Assembly: GCA_964574335.1 (NCBI GenBank)
Contig: CAZNNH010000034.1
Span: forward strand, 1 to 46,227
From: CAZNNH01 sp964574335
GTDB taxonomy: Bacteria > Acidobacteriota > Vicinamibacteria > Fen-336
Reading direction: 5' to 3'
Length of the DNA: 46,227 nucleotides
This document shows positions 24,015 through 32,065 of the stretch, piece after piece (position 1 is the first letter of the stretch; every line of letters begins with the position of its first letter). The position numbers and the translations under genes were made by a program. The notes under the pieces were generated by a model. It saw nothing but the letters and a program-made list of their open reading frames with translations. It was not told the origin of the DNA and made no database searches.

Positions 24015-26078
24015 ATGGCCCAGCCGTCACAACCCGGAGAGCCGCCCGCAGCGCTGGGCGCCGTCCGCGGTGCCATCGACCAGATCGACGAGAAGGTCCT
24101 CGAGCTGCTCGCCGAGCGCCGTCGGCTCGCCGCCGAGGCGATGCGGGCCAAGGACGTGGACAAGGGACCGCTGCGTGACCCTGGCCGCGAGGAGGCTCTG
24201 CTCGGGCGCGTGATCGCCCGTGGCCGCGAGCACGGCCTCGACGCCCACTTCGTCACCCAGGTATTCCACGAGGTGGTGGCCGACTCGTTGCGCCTGCAGC
24301 AGGAGCTGCTGCAGGGGCTGGCCAATCCCGACCCGGGCGAGCCCAAGCTCTCGCGGGTGGCCTTCCAGGGGATCGAGGGCGCCTACAGCCACCTGGCGGC
24401 CAAGCAGTTCTTCTCCAGCTCGTCCGACCGGGTGGCCTACCTCGGCCTCGAGAGCTTCGAGAAGGTGATCGAGGCGGTCGAGACCGGCCAGGCCGACCAG
24501 GCGATCCTGCCCATCGAGAACACCACCTCGGGCGGGATCAACGAGGTCTACGACCTGCTGCTCCACACCCGGCTGGCCATCGTCGGCGAGGTCAAGTACC
24601 TGGTGGACCACTGCCTGGTCGCCCTGAGGCCGGTCAAGCTCTCCGAGATCCGGCGGGTCGTGTCTCACCCCCAGCCGGTGGCGCAGTGCTCGAAGTTCCT
24701 GGCCGGCCTGCACGGCTGCACCGTCGAGTACCACACCGACACCGCGCTCTCGGTGGCGCGGGTCAAGGAGCTCGGGGACCCCACCCAGGCCGCCATCGCC
24801 AGCGAGGAGGCGGCGCGCCTGTTCGGGCTGAGCGTGATCCAGCGGGGCATCGCCAACCAGAAGGAGAACTACACCCGCTTCCTGGTGGCGGCGCGCTCGC
24901 CGCGCAACGTCGACCTTCGGCTCCCCTGCAAGACCTCGCTGGTGATGGCCACCGCGCAGCGCCCGGGAGCCCTGGTCGAGGCGCTGCTGGTCTTCCGGGA
25001 GCGGGGGATCAACCTGACCAAGCTCGAGTCGAGGCCGATCCCCGGCAACCCCTGGGAGGAGATGTTCTACGTCGACTTCGAGGGCAACCAGGCGGAGCAG
25101 CGGGTGCAGGACTGCCTGGCGGAGCTGACCCGCAGCACCCGCTTCATCAAGGTGCTGGGCAGCTACCCGTCCCAGGACCTGCCGCCCACCGAGCCCTCGC
25201 CGAAGGTGCTCTCCGGCACCGCCCTTCCCGCACCCACCCCCGCTTCCGCCGAGCCGGCTTCCAAGCCGGCCTCAGCGCCCAGCCGCTACCGGCTGGCCTC
25301 CCGGGCCCACCACGCCGAGGACACGGTGATCGAGGTGCGCGGGGTCAAGATCGGGGGCCCCGAGTTCACGGTCATCGCCGGACCCTGCGCGGTCGAGTCG
25401 CGGGAGCAGATCACGAGCTGCGCGCGGATCGTGCGCGAGCGCGGCGGCCGGGTCCTGCGCGGCGGCTGCTTCAAGCCGCGCACCTCGCCCTACAGCTTCC
25501 AGGGGCTGGGCTTCGAGGGGCTCGACCTGCTGGTCGAGGCGGGCCGCGCCTTCGGCCTGCCCGTGATCACCGAGGTGCTGTCGCCCTCCGACGTGCAGGC
25601 GGTGGCGGCCAAGGCCGACATCCTGCAGGTCGGGGCCCGCAACATGCAAAACTTCGCCCTGCTCAAGGAGGTGGGCCGGGTCCCCTGCCCGGTGATGCTC
25701 AAGCGCGGGCTGATGGCCTCGCTGGACGAGCTGCTGCAGGCCGCCGAGCACATCCTGTCGCAGGGCAACCAGCAGGTGATCCTGTGCGAGCGCGGCATCC
25801 GCACCTTCGAGACCGCCACCCGCAACACCCTCGACCTGTCGGCGATCCCGGTGCTCCGGCGCCTCACCCACCTGCCGGTGCTGGTCGACCCCTCCCACGC
25901 GGCGGGGGAGCGGACGCTGGTGCCGCCGATGGCGCTGGCGGCGCGGGCGGTGGGGGCCCACGGGGTGATGATCGAGATCCACCCGGAGCCGGCCAAGGCG
26001 CTGTCGGATGGACCCCAGGCGCTGACCTTCGACGGCTTCACCCAGTTGATGCCCGCCCTTTGCGCCGAGCACTCTTGA
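24015..26078 (+). CDS. Chorismate mutase - prephenate dehydratase - ACT - DAHP synthase fusion
   Basis: The 687-residue product carries four modules. Residues 13-100 are an AroQ-type chorismate mutase (IDQIDEKVLELLAERRRLA). Residues 112-295 are prephenate dehydratase (FQGIEGAYSH, PIENTTSGGINEVYDLL, and the catalytic TRF at 287-289). Residues 305-380 are an ACT domain with the Phe-binding ESRP motif (338-341). After an Ala/Pro linker, residues 440-685 are DAHP synthase of the AroA-I-beta/KDPG-like type: GPCAVES 456-462, KPRTSPYSFQG 487-497, LKRG 562-565, ERGIRTFE 592-599, DPSHAAG 625-631. It would catalyse the first shikimate step and both steps from chorismate to phenylpyruvate. AGGAG precedes the ATG. 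All signature motifs are intact. Confidence 0.95.
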   Translation: MAQPSQPGEPPAALGAVRGAIDQIDEKVLELLAERRRLAAEAMRAKDVDKGPLRDPGREEALLGRVIARGREHGLDAHFVTQVFHEVVADSLRLQQELLQGLANPDPGEPKLSRVAFQGIEGAYSHLAAKQFFSSSSDRVAYLGLESFEKVIEAVETGQADQAILPIENTTSGGINEVYDLLLHTRLAIVGEVKYLVDHCLVALRPVKLSEIRRVVSHPQPVAQCSKFLAGLHGCTVEYHTDTALSVARVKELGDPTQAAIASEEAARLFGLSVIQRGIANQKENYTRFLVAARSPRNVDLRLPCKTSLVMATAQRPGALVEALLVFRERGINLTKLESRPIPGNPWEEMFYVDFEGNQAEQRVQDCLAELTRSTRFIKVLGSYPSQDLPPTEPSPKVLSGTALPAPTPASAEPASKPASAPSRYRLASRAHHAEDTVIEVRGVKIGGPEFTVIAGPCAVESREQITSCARIVRERGGRVLRGGCFKPRTSPYSFQGLGFEGLDLLVEAGRAFGLPVITEVLSPSDVQAVAAKADILQVGARNMQNFALLKEVGRVPCPVMLKRGLMASLDELLQAAEHILSQGNQQVILCERGIRTFETATRNTLDLSAIPVLRRLTHLPVLVDPSHAAGERTLVPPMALAARAVGAHGVMIEIHPEPAKALSDGPQALTFDGFTQLMPALCAEHS

Positions 26079-26122
26079 GCGGCTGTCTCGAGAGCCTCCG
26101 GCCGTCTCGACCGGGCGCCGGA

Positions 26123-26422
26123 TCAGAGGGGCACGAAGTGGCCCAGCAGGCCGAGGTAGGACTCGCGCCTGTCCAGGGCCTGGATCCGATAGGTGGTGAA
26201 GAAGACGTAGCTCTTCCTCTCCAGCGTGGCGCGTGCCGAGACGCTGAGGGCGGTCTCCTTGGCCCGGGCGACGATGCCGGTCAGCCCACGGGTCCCGGCC
26301 GAGGTCTCGGCGAGCCGGGCCTCGTACCAGTGGAAGAAATCGGCCTCGTCGGGGTTGGTGAGCGCCAAGACCGCCACCAGCACGATCGCCAGGGCCCCGA
26401 GGGCCGCCACCACCTTGGTCAT
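26123..26422 (-). CDS. Small membrane-anchored protein (DUF4359-like)
   Basis: The 99-residue product starts with one hydrophobic helix (VVAALGALAIVLVAVLALTNP) followed by DEADFFHWYEARLAE, a pattern that resembles DUF4359-type small proteins. A C-terminal segment (ERKSYVFFTTYRIQALDRRESYLGLLGHFVPL) follows. The function is unknown. The ATG at 26422 has AGGAGG 7 nt upstream. That site is part of a palindrome shared with the divergent sulfatase, whose start is only 12 bp away. Its mRNA must therefore begin inside the sulfatase coding region. Confidence 0.75.
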   Translation of the reverse strand: MTKVVAALGALAIVLVAVLALTNPDEADFFHWYEARLAETSAGTRGLTGIVARAKETALSVSARATLERKSYVFFTTYRIQALDRRESYLGLLGHFVPL

Positions 26423-26423
26423 C

Positions 26424-26434
26424 GGAGGGCCTCC
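26424..26434. promoter_or_regulatory. Palindromic ribosome binding site serving both strands
   Basis: GGAGG-G-CCTCC reads as a Shine-Dalgarno on each strand. On the plus strand it is 6 nt before the sulfatase TTG (26435); on the minus strand it is 7 nt before the ATG ending at 26422. Confidence 0.65.
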
Positions 26435-27829
26435 TTGCCGCCGCGCCGCTGCTGCCTGCGCCTCTCCGCGGCGCCCCTGCTGCTGATTCTAGCCTCGCTG
26501 TGCGCCTGCGTGGCGGACCGGACCGCGACCGAGCGGGTCCCGCCCAACGTCCTGCTGGTGGTGGTCGACGACCTCAACACCCGGCTCGACGCCTACGGGC
26601 ATCCCGAGGTGAAGACGCCGAGCCTCGACCGTCTGGTGACCCAGGGCCGGCGCTTCGATCGGGCCTACTGTCAGTTCCCGATCTGCAACCCGAGCCGCGC
26701 CTCGCTGATGTCCGGCTGGCGACCCGAGCGGACCCGGGTCTGGTCGAACCGAACCCCGCCGGCTCCCAAGCTCGAGCACGCCACCCTGCTGCAGGACCAT
26801 TTCCACGCCCACGGGTACCTCACCGTGCGGGTGGGCAAGGTCTACCACTTCGAGGACGACTTCCGCTGGGACCTGGCGGAGGACTTCGAGTATGCGCCGG
26901 ACGCCGAGCCGGAGTTGGAGGAGCCGGAGGTGCGCACCGCCGAGGCGATCTTCGATTCCAAGTGGCTGGCCACCGACAACCCGGACCGGGCGGAGCCCGA
27001 CGGCTGGGCGGCGCGTCGTGCGGTGACCCTCCTGGGAGAGCACCAGCGGCAGCCGGTCTTCATGGTGGTGGGCTTCAGCCGTCCGCACGGGCCGTGGATC
27101 GCGCCCCGCCGCTACTTCGACATGTACCCCGAGGCGTCGATGGTGCTGCCGTCGGAGACCCGCAAGGACCTGGACGACGTGCCGTTGACCGCCATGATGC
27201 GCGGTGCCGAGCCGATGATCCCCCACGACCGGGAGCGCAAGGCGCTGTCGGCCTACTCCGCCTGCGTGACCTTCATGGATGCGCAGCTAGGCGTGCTCCT
27301 GGACGGCCTGGACCGGCTCGGGCTACGGGAGCGGACGGTGGTGGTGGTGACCGGCGACAACGGCATCCACCGCGGCGAGCACGGCATCTGGAAGAAGAAC
27401 AGCCTGTTCGAGGTCTCCTGCCAGGTGCCGCTGGTGATCGCGGCGCCGGGGCTGAAGCAGCCGGGGGTGCCCTCCGAGGCCCTGGTGGAGCTGGTCGACC
27501 TGTACCCGACCCTGACCGACCTCGCCGGCTTGCCTCGCCCGCCCGGCCTCGACGGCGCCAGCCTGCTGCCGCTGCTGAACGATCCCGCTCGGCGGGTGAA
27601 GACCGCGGCCTTCACCTACTCGGAGCGGATGGGGACCCTCGCCGTCAGCGTCCGCACCGACCGCTATCGCTTCACCCGGTGGCCCAACGGCACTGCCGAG
27701 CTGTACGACCACCTCGAAGACCCGCACGAGCTCACCAACCTGGCCGACGATCCGGAGCAGAAAGGGACGGTCGCCGAGCTGCAGGGCGTGATCGACGCCG
27801 GTCCCGAGAAGGCGCGGGTCGAGGACTAG
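26435..27829 (+). CDS. Formylglycine-type sulfatase (iduronate-2-sulfatase-like), secreted
   Basis: The product has 464 residues from a TTG at 26435. This start is chosen because GGAGG lies 6 nt upstream and translation gives a signal peptide (RLSAAPLLLILASLCAC) with a possible lipobox. The catalytic domain has NVLLVVVDDLNTRLDAYG (metal-binding Asp pair) and CNPSRASLMSG, in which Cys84 is the residue oxidised to formylglycine. Further motifs are VGKVYHFED, GFSRPHGPWIAP and VVTGDNGIHRGEHGIWKKNS. C-terminal residues carry the usual ELYDHLEDPHELTNLADDP ending. It probably removes sulfate from a polysaccharide or glycan outside the cytoplasm and needs a formylglycine-generating enzyme, not seen here. 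Confidence 0.93.
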   Translation: MPPRRCCLRLSAAPLLLILASLCACVADRTATERVPPNVLLVVVDDLNTRLDAYGHPEVKTPSLDRLVTQGRRFDRAYCQFPICNPSRASLMSGWRPERTRVWSNRTPPAPKLEHATLLQDHFHAHGYLTVRVGKVYHFEDDFRWDLAEDFEYAPDAEPELEEPEVRTAEAIFDSKWLATDNPDRAEPDGWAARRAVTLLGEHQRQPVFMVVGFSRPHGPWIAPRRYFDMYPEASMVLPSETRKDLDDVPLTAMMRGAEPMIPHDRERKALSAYSACVTFMDAQLGVLLDGLDRLGLRERTVVVVTGDNGIHRGEHGIWKKNSLFEVSCQVPLVIAAPGLKQPGVPSEALVELVDLYPTLTDLAGLPRPPGLDGASLLPLLNDPARRVKTAAFTYSERMGTLAVSVRTDRYRFTRWPNGTAELYDHLEDPHELTNLADDPEQKGTVAELQGVIDAGPEKARVED

Positions 27830-27902
27830 CCGGCTCGGGGAGTGGAACTCGAAACAGTCGCGCCGCGAGGAGTCCCGTCCCGAGGCATGACAGACTGGCC
27901 GA

Positions 27903-29729
27903 TCACCTCGCGGCGGTGAGCGGCAACCCGGGCCGAGCGACCTTGACCTCGGCGATCGCCCAGTCGGCGCCCACGCGCCTGGAGAGGACCAGGCGGTAGC
28001 GTCGGGCCGGGACCGGATGGAGCGGGAGCCAACGCTGGCTCCGGGGACCGTTGATCGCGAGCTGACGCGCCGGCGCGACGCGGCTGTTGGCAGCGGCCAG
28101 CGTCCTCCAGTGCCCGTCCTCGGCGGCGACCAGCAGGCGGACCTTCGGCGGGTGGATGACGCCGGCCGCCAGCGCCAGCTCGATCCGCGTGAGCGCGACC
28201 GGCTCGGCGAGATCCAGCTCGATCCAGGCGTCACCTTCGCCGGGCGGGCTTCGAAACACCGTCTCGACGTCGCCGTCGCAGAGCTCGAGGCCGTGGCTCG
28301 AGGCGCCGGAGGTGCGCAGCCAGGCCGGGTCGAGCCGGATCTCGTCGAAGGCCACCTCCGGCGGCAGCTCCGGCTCCAGCATCAGCAGCGCTGGTCCTTC
28401 CACAGGATGCGCCGGCAGCAGCGTCCCGACACGGCGCAGGCCGGCGACCGCGGCAGGCAGCTCGTCCCGCCGTGCGATCACGAAGTCGTTGTCGAGGGCG
28501 GCGCGGAGCGTCCACTCGTCGAGGCGGCGGGGGCGCAGCACCTCGTAGCGCCCGGTGTCGAGGCCGAGGAAACGAACGGTCGTCACCAGACGTGCCCCCG
28601 GCCGAGCCCGGCTGTCGACCCAGTCGAGGGCCCGGTCCGCCGTGCTCGGACGCCGGAAGGCGCGGGCCACCTGGACCGAGCCCCACAGCGGCCAGGCCGC
28701 GCACAGCAGCGCCAAGGCCGTGGTCGCGAAGGTCCGACCCCGAGCCCGACCCACGATCCCCAGGGCGGCCAAGAGGGCCAGCACGCCGCTGATCGGCACC
28801 AGGAAGCGGTCGTAGCGCAGCTCGGCGGTCGAGAACACCGCGACCACGACCACCGGGAAGAGGGCCATCGGGGCGAGCCTCCGCCAGTCGCGCCGGGCCA
28901 CCACGAGGCCGGCCAGGCAGGCCCCGAGCAGGAACGGGCCGAGGTCCCGGTACAGCACGCCCAGATAGCCTAGAAGGTTCTCGGAGACGCCGGGTGCGTC
29001 GACGCGCCCCTCGTAGTGGTAGCGGAGCTGGACCAGCGCCCCCTGGGTCGCCGAGCGGGGATGCAGGAACGTGTACGGGGAGAGCGCGGCGAAGGTGACG
29101 ACCGAAAGCCCCCCGGCCAGCAGCAGCCCGCGCAGGCGCGGCCCCGGGACCAGCAGGCGACGGGCCAGGATCGAGGGGACGAGCAAGGCCCCCGACCACT
29201 TGATGGCTGTGGCCGCGCCGAGCGCGAGGCCCGCCCACGCGTCGGCGCGAAGCCGCGGTCCCACCAGGAGCAAGGCGAGAAGACCCAACAGCAGGAACGT
29301 CTCGAGGGGCACGTCGGTGCGGACCATGTGGGCGGTTTCCACGTCCACCGGGGACACCGCCAGCAGCAGGGCGGCCACCAGGCCTGTTGACCGGTCGCGC
29401 AGCCGGAGCCCCAGCAGGTAGACGAGGCCCACGCTCGCCACCCCGAAGCCCACCACCAGCAGGCGCCCGGCGAGGTACGCCGGGAACGCGTTGTACGGCG
29501 CGCCGGTCAACCACTGACCCGGGGCCAGCAGGTAGAGGAAGAAGCCGGGGTACTCGTAGAAGCGGTGGTCCAGATCGTGGTGGACCAGCATCCGGGCGAC
29601 GTGGTCGACGAAGTCGGACTCGTCGCCGAGCGCCCGGTGACGCTCACCCCAGCCCAGGCCGACCAGTCGCAGCACGGCGGCCAGGGTCAAGACGCCGACG
29701 AGCAGCAGGCGATGGCGATGTCTGGTCAA
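27903..29729 (-). CDS. GT-C glycosyltransferase with C-terminal discoidin-like domain
   Basis: The product has 608 residues. About ten membrane helices fill residues ~8-350, starting LLLVGVLTLAAVLRLVGLGWG. The loop ERHRALGDESDFVDHV carries the acidic residues (ESD) expected in the catalytic first loop of PMT/ArnT-like enzymes. YEYPGFFLYLLAPGQW and HMVRTDVPLETFLLLG also match this superfamily. Residues ~470-600 form a beta domain like F5/8 C or NPCBM modules (DGDVETVFRSPPGEGDAWIELDLAEPVALTRIELAL), which bind sugars. The start is TTG at 29729, overlapping the stop of a 7-codon leader ORF. It probably glycosylates a lipid or protein outside the cytoplasm; the donor is unknown. Confidence 0.85.
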   Translation of the reverse strand: MTRHRHRLLLVGVLTLAAVLRLVGLGWGERHRALGDESDFVDHVARMLVHHDLDHRFYEYPGFFLYLLAPGQWLTGAPYNAFPAYLAGRLLVVGFGVASVGLVYLLGLRLRDRSTGLVAALLLAVSPVDVETAHMVRTDVPLETFLLLGLLALLLVGPRLRADAWAGLALGAATAIKWSGALLVPSILARRLLVPGPRLRGLLLAGGLSVVTFAALSPYTFLHPRSATQGALVQLRYHYEGRVDAPGVSENLLGYLGVLYRDLGPFLLGACLAGLVVARRDWRRLAPMALFPVVVVAVFSTAELRYDRFLVPISGVLALLAALGIVGRARGRTFATTALALLCAAWPLWGSVQVARAFRRPSTADRALDWVDSRARPGARLVTTVRFLGLDTGRYEVLRPRRLDEWTLRAALDNDFVIARRDELPAAVAGLRRVGTLLPAHPVEGPALLMLEPELPPEVAFDEIRLDPAWLRTSGASSHGLELCDGDVETVFRSPPGEGDAWIELDLAEPVALTRIELALAAGVIHPPKVRLLVAAEDGHWRTLAAANSRVAPARQLAINGPRSQRWLPLHPVPARRYRLVLSRRVGADWAIAEVKVARPGLPLTAAR

Positions 29730-29749
29730 TGTCCGCCCGGGAGCCTCAT
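29726..29749 (-). CDS. Seven-codon leader ORF upstream of the GT-C gene
   Basis: ATG plus six codons (MRLPGGH) ends in TGA, whose first two bases belong to the TTG start of the GT-C gene (TTGA overlap). The ATG is 10 nt after a TAGAAT hexamer. The layout suits translational coupling. It is too short for family evidence, so this is positional only. Confidence 0.35.
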   Translation of the reverse strand: MRLPGGH

Positions 29750-29759
29750 GTTGACGGAG

Positions 29760-29765
29760 ATTCTA
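29760..29765 (-). promoter_or_regulatory. -10-like hexamer for the GT-C gene
   Basis: TAGAAT on the minus strand matches TATAAT at five of six bases. The -35 position at a 17-bp spacing falls in the first unit of the tandem repeat (29780-29799), so repeat-bound protein could act directly on this promoter. Confidence 0.45.
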
Positions 29766-29779
29766 CGCTGGCGCGCCTC

Positions 29780-29879
29780 GCCGTTCCCTGGAGCGACCGC
29801 TCATTCCCCCAGACGACCGTTCATTCCCTGGAAGGACCGCCTGTTCCCTGGAGCCACCGCCCATTCCCTGGACCCGCAG
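29780..29879. repeat. Five tandem 20-bp repeats between divergent promoters
   Basis: Five abutting 20-bp units run 29780-29799, 29800-29819, 29820-29839, 29840-29859 and 29860-29879. The shared core is (A/G)TTCCCTGGA followed by ..GACCG; unit 2 has CCCCCAGA in the core and unit 5 diverges at its end. On the minus strand each unit contains GGGAA(T/C). The array lies between the divergent GT-C and cysteine-desulfurase-like genes. A 20-bp period is close to two helical turns, as expected for cooperative regulator sites. The 29750-29937 gap holds no other gene. Confidence 0.85.
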
Positions 29880-29922
29880 CGAAGCTTGCCATGACCGGGT
29901 TGCCCCCGACCGGATGTCCCCG

Positions 29923-29928
29923 TACGAT
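29923..29928 (+). promoter_or_regulatory. -10-like hexamer for the cysteine desulfurase-like gene
   Basis: TACGAT lies 9 nt before the ATG at 29938, and no Shine-Dalgarno is seen. This fits a leaderless transcript. The hexamer alone is weak evidence. Confidence 0.35.
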
Positions 29929-29937
29929 CGCTAGATC

Positions 29938-31203
29938 ATGGGCACGATCGCGAGCGTCGAGGAGATCCGGAAGAAGTTCCCGGCCCTGGACCGTGAGGAG
30001 GCCGGCGTCCCTGTGGCCTACTTCGACGGTCCCGGCGGTACGCAGGTCCCGGTTGCGGTGGCGGGTGTGGTCCTGGACTACCTACTCCATCACAACGCCA
30101 ACACCCACTGGGCCTACCCGACCAGCCGCGAGACCGACCAGGCGCTGCTGGGGGCGCGAGCCGCACTGGCCGACTTCCTGAACGGCGCCGCCGATGAGAT
30201 CGTCTTCGGCGCCAACATGACCACGCTCACCTTTCACCTCGGTCGGGCGCTGGCGCGCGGGTGGCGGGAGGGCGACGAAGTGGTGGTGACCGAGCTCGAC
30301 CATCACGCCAACGTCGATCCCTGGCGGGCCCTGGAGCGCGAGCGGGGGGTGGTGGTACGGGCGGTCCGGATGGTGCCCGAGACCGGCCAGCTCGACCACG
30401 AGGACCTGGAGCGCGCGATCGGGCCGCGGACCCGGCTGCTGGCGATCGGGGCCGCCTCCAACGCCCTCGGGACCATCAACGATGTCCGCCGCGCCGCCGA
30501 CCGGGCCCACGCTCACGGGGCCCTCGCCTTCGTGGATGCCGTCCACTACGCGGCCCACGCCCGGGTCGACGTGGCGGAGCTGGGCGCCGACTTCCTGGTC
30601 TGCTCGGCCTACAAGTTCTACGGCCCCCACGTCGGCGTCCTCTGGGGCCGGCGCGCGCTGCTCGAGAAGCTGGACGTGCCGAAGCTGCGGCCGGCTCCCG
30701 ACACGGCCCCCGACCGCCTGGAGACCGGTACCCAGTGCCACGAGGGGATCGTGGGGGCCGGGACCGCCATCGACTTCCTGGCCGGCCTGTCGTCCGGCGC
30801 GGGGACGCGACGCCAGCGGCTGGCCGAGGTCCTCGGCGCCCTCCACGCCCGGGGCCAGGAGCTGATCACGCGCCTCTTCGACGGTCTCGGCGCGATCGAC
30901 GGCGTGCGCATCTATGGGCCTCCGCCGGACGCGCGGCGCACGCCGACCATCTCGTTCGTGGTGCCGGGCCACGACTCGGAGCGGGTGGCCGAGGCCCTGG
31001 CCGCCCGAGGCGTCTTCGTCTCGCACGGCGACTTCTACGCCACCACCGTGGCCGAGCGGCTGGGGCACGCCCAGGACGGCCTGGTGCGCGCCGGCTGCGC
31101 CGCCTACACGACCACCGAGGAGGTGGATCGGTTGGTGGACGGGGTCCGTCAGTTGGTGGAGGGCACCTCCGGATCCGGACCCTCGAGCGCGACCAGGCGG
31201 TAG
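29938..31203 (+). CDS. Cysteine desulfurase-like class V aminotransferase (PLP enzyme)
   Basis: The 421-residue product has the fold-type I class V pattern: AYFDGPGGTQVP near the start, NANTHWAYPTSRETD, FGANMTTLTFHLGRAL, TELDHHANVDPWRAL, IGAASNALGTINDVRR, FVDAVHYAAH, and CSAYKFYGPHVGVLWG with the PLP Lys at residue 226. It matches the cysteine desulfurase family group (TIGR01976-like) better than true SufS/IscS. A catalytic Cys in the expected late loop is not obvious, so desulfurase activity is not assured. It could supply sulfur or selenium for nearby selD, but that is only a suggestion. The 3' end overlaps the convergent anti-sigma-like gene by 55 bp. Confidence 0.88.
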   Translation: MGTIASVEEIRKKFPALDREEAGVPVAYFDGPGGTQVPVAVAGVVLDYLLHHNANTHWAYPTSRETDQALLGARAALADFLNGAADEIVFGANMTTLTFHLGRALARGWREGDEVVVTELDHHANVDPWRALERERGVVVRAVRMVPETGQLDHEDLERAIGPRTRLLAIGAASNALGTINDVRRAADRAHAHGALAFVDAVHYAAHARVDVAELGADFLVCSAYKFYGPHVGVLWGRRALLEKLDVPKLRPAPDTAPDRLETGTQCHEGIVGAGTAIDFLAGLSSGAGTRRQRLAEVLGALHARGQELITRLFDGLGAIDGVRIYGPPPDARRTPTISFVVPGHDSERVAEALAARGVFVSHGDFYATTVAERLGHAQDGLVRAGCAAYTTTEEVDRLVDGVRQLVEGTSGSGPSSATRR

Positions 31204-31541
31204 AAGACCACTCGGGGATCCTTCGTCGGGACCCGCAGCAGCGCCATCCGGTCCCGTTGCCCCGGGGGGATCTCGGCTGGCTCGCTCGGCGCCTCGCGCA
31301 GACCGAGGCTCACCAGCGCCGGAATCGCGGACGCATCGGCTCGATCGAGCACCAGGGCCGAGGGTGGTGGGGGAGTCACCAGGAGCCCCACGACTGCCGC
31401 CAGCGCGCCGACGACAAGGACGGCGCCGCCGGCCCGCGCCCGGTCCCGACGCCGGCGATCCCGCTCCAGGCGGGCACGGAGCCCGTGGATCCCTTCGGCG
31501 GGGGGCTCGATCATGCGGAACAGAGGCTCGAGGTCATTCAT
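31149..31541 (-). CDS. Probable membrane anti-sigma factor
   Basis: The 130-residue product has a short charged N-terminus (LEPLFRMIEPPAEGIHGLRARLERDRRRRDRAR), one membrane helix (AGGAVLVVGALAAVVGLLV) and a small outer domain. No zinc-binding anti-sigma (ZAS) motif is seen. The assignment rests on topology and position: it overlaps the ECF sigma gene by 8 bp at its start, the usual arrangement for a sigma and its membrane regulator. Its 3' end overlaps the cysteine-desulfurase-like gene on the opposite strand by 55 bp. Confidence 0.6.
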   Translation of the reverse strand: MNDLEPLFRMIEPPAEGIHGLRARLERDRRRRDRARAGGAVLVVGALAAVVGLLVTPPPPSALVLDRADASAIPALVSLGLREAPSEPAEIPPGQRDRMALLRVPTKDPRVVFYRLVALEGPDPEVPSTN

Positions 31542-32061
31542 GGCTCGCCTCCTCTCCCAGGGCGGTACGCAGCCGCTCGAGCGCCCGGTGCCGGCGCGAG
31601 CCCACGGTCCCTTCGGGGATGCCGAGCGCCCGGGCCACGCCGACGTAGCCGAGCTCCGAGAGCTCAGAGAGCAGGACCACGCTCCGCAGCTCCGGCGGCA
31701 GCCCGTCGATGGCCGACCGGAGCCGCTCCTGCTCCTGGGCCTCCGCCAGCCGGTCCTCGGGGCCGGGGTCCGGCGAGGCCCGATCCCACGAGACGCCCAG
31801 GGAGACGAAGCGCCAGAGGCGTCGGCTCCGCAGCCGGCTGGTGGCCAGGTTGATGGCGATGCGGTACACCAGCGGCTCCACGGTGCTCAGCCGCACGCGC
31901 GCCCGCATGCGCCAGAGACGAACGAACGCCTCCTGGACCACCTCCTGCGCGTCTTCCGCCCTCCACAGCATGCGGTAGACCACGTTGAAGAGAGAACGCT
32001 CGAGCCGGAGGTAGAGCCCCTCCAGGGTTTCGCCGTCCAGAGGTGGCTCGGAACCCGCCAT
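31534..32061 (-). CDS. ECF-type RNA polymerase sigma factor
   Basis: The product has 175 residues. Region 2 (LERSLFNVVYRMLWRAEDAQEVVQEAFVRLWRMRARVRLSTVEPLVYRIAINLATSRLRSRR) carries the DAQEVVQEAF core- and -10-binding signature. Region 4 (AIDGLPPELRSVVLLSELSELGYVGVARALGIPEGTVGSRRHRALERLRTAL) is the helix-turn-helix for the -35. The linker is short, as in ECF factors. It lies between a lipoprotein gene (4-bp gap upstream) and the membrane anti-sigma-like gene (8-bp overlap downstream), which suggests an envelope signal. Target promoters cannot be identified from this window. Confidence 0.93.
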   Translation of the reverse strand: MAGSEPPLDGETLEGLYLRLERSLFNVVYRMLWRAEDAQEVVQEAFVRLWRMRARVRLSTVEPLVYRIAINLATSRLRSRRLWRFVSLGVSWDRASPDPGPEDRLAEAQEQERLRSAIDGLPPELRSVVLLSELSELGYVGVARALGIPEGTVGSRRHRALERLRTALGEEASHE

Positions 32062-32065
32062 GGGC

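Noticed and set aside
24686..26434. Plus-strand open frame joined to the front of the sulfatase
   Set aside because: It overlaps the aromatic fusion gene in another frame with Arg/Gly/Pro-rich nonsense; the sulfatase is better started at the TTG at 26435 with its signal peptide and ribosome binding site.
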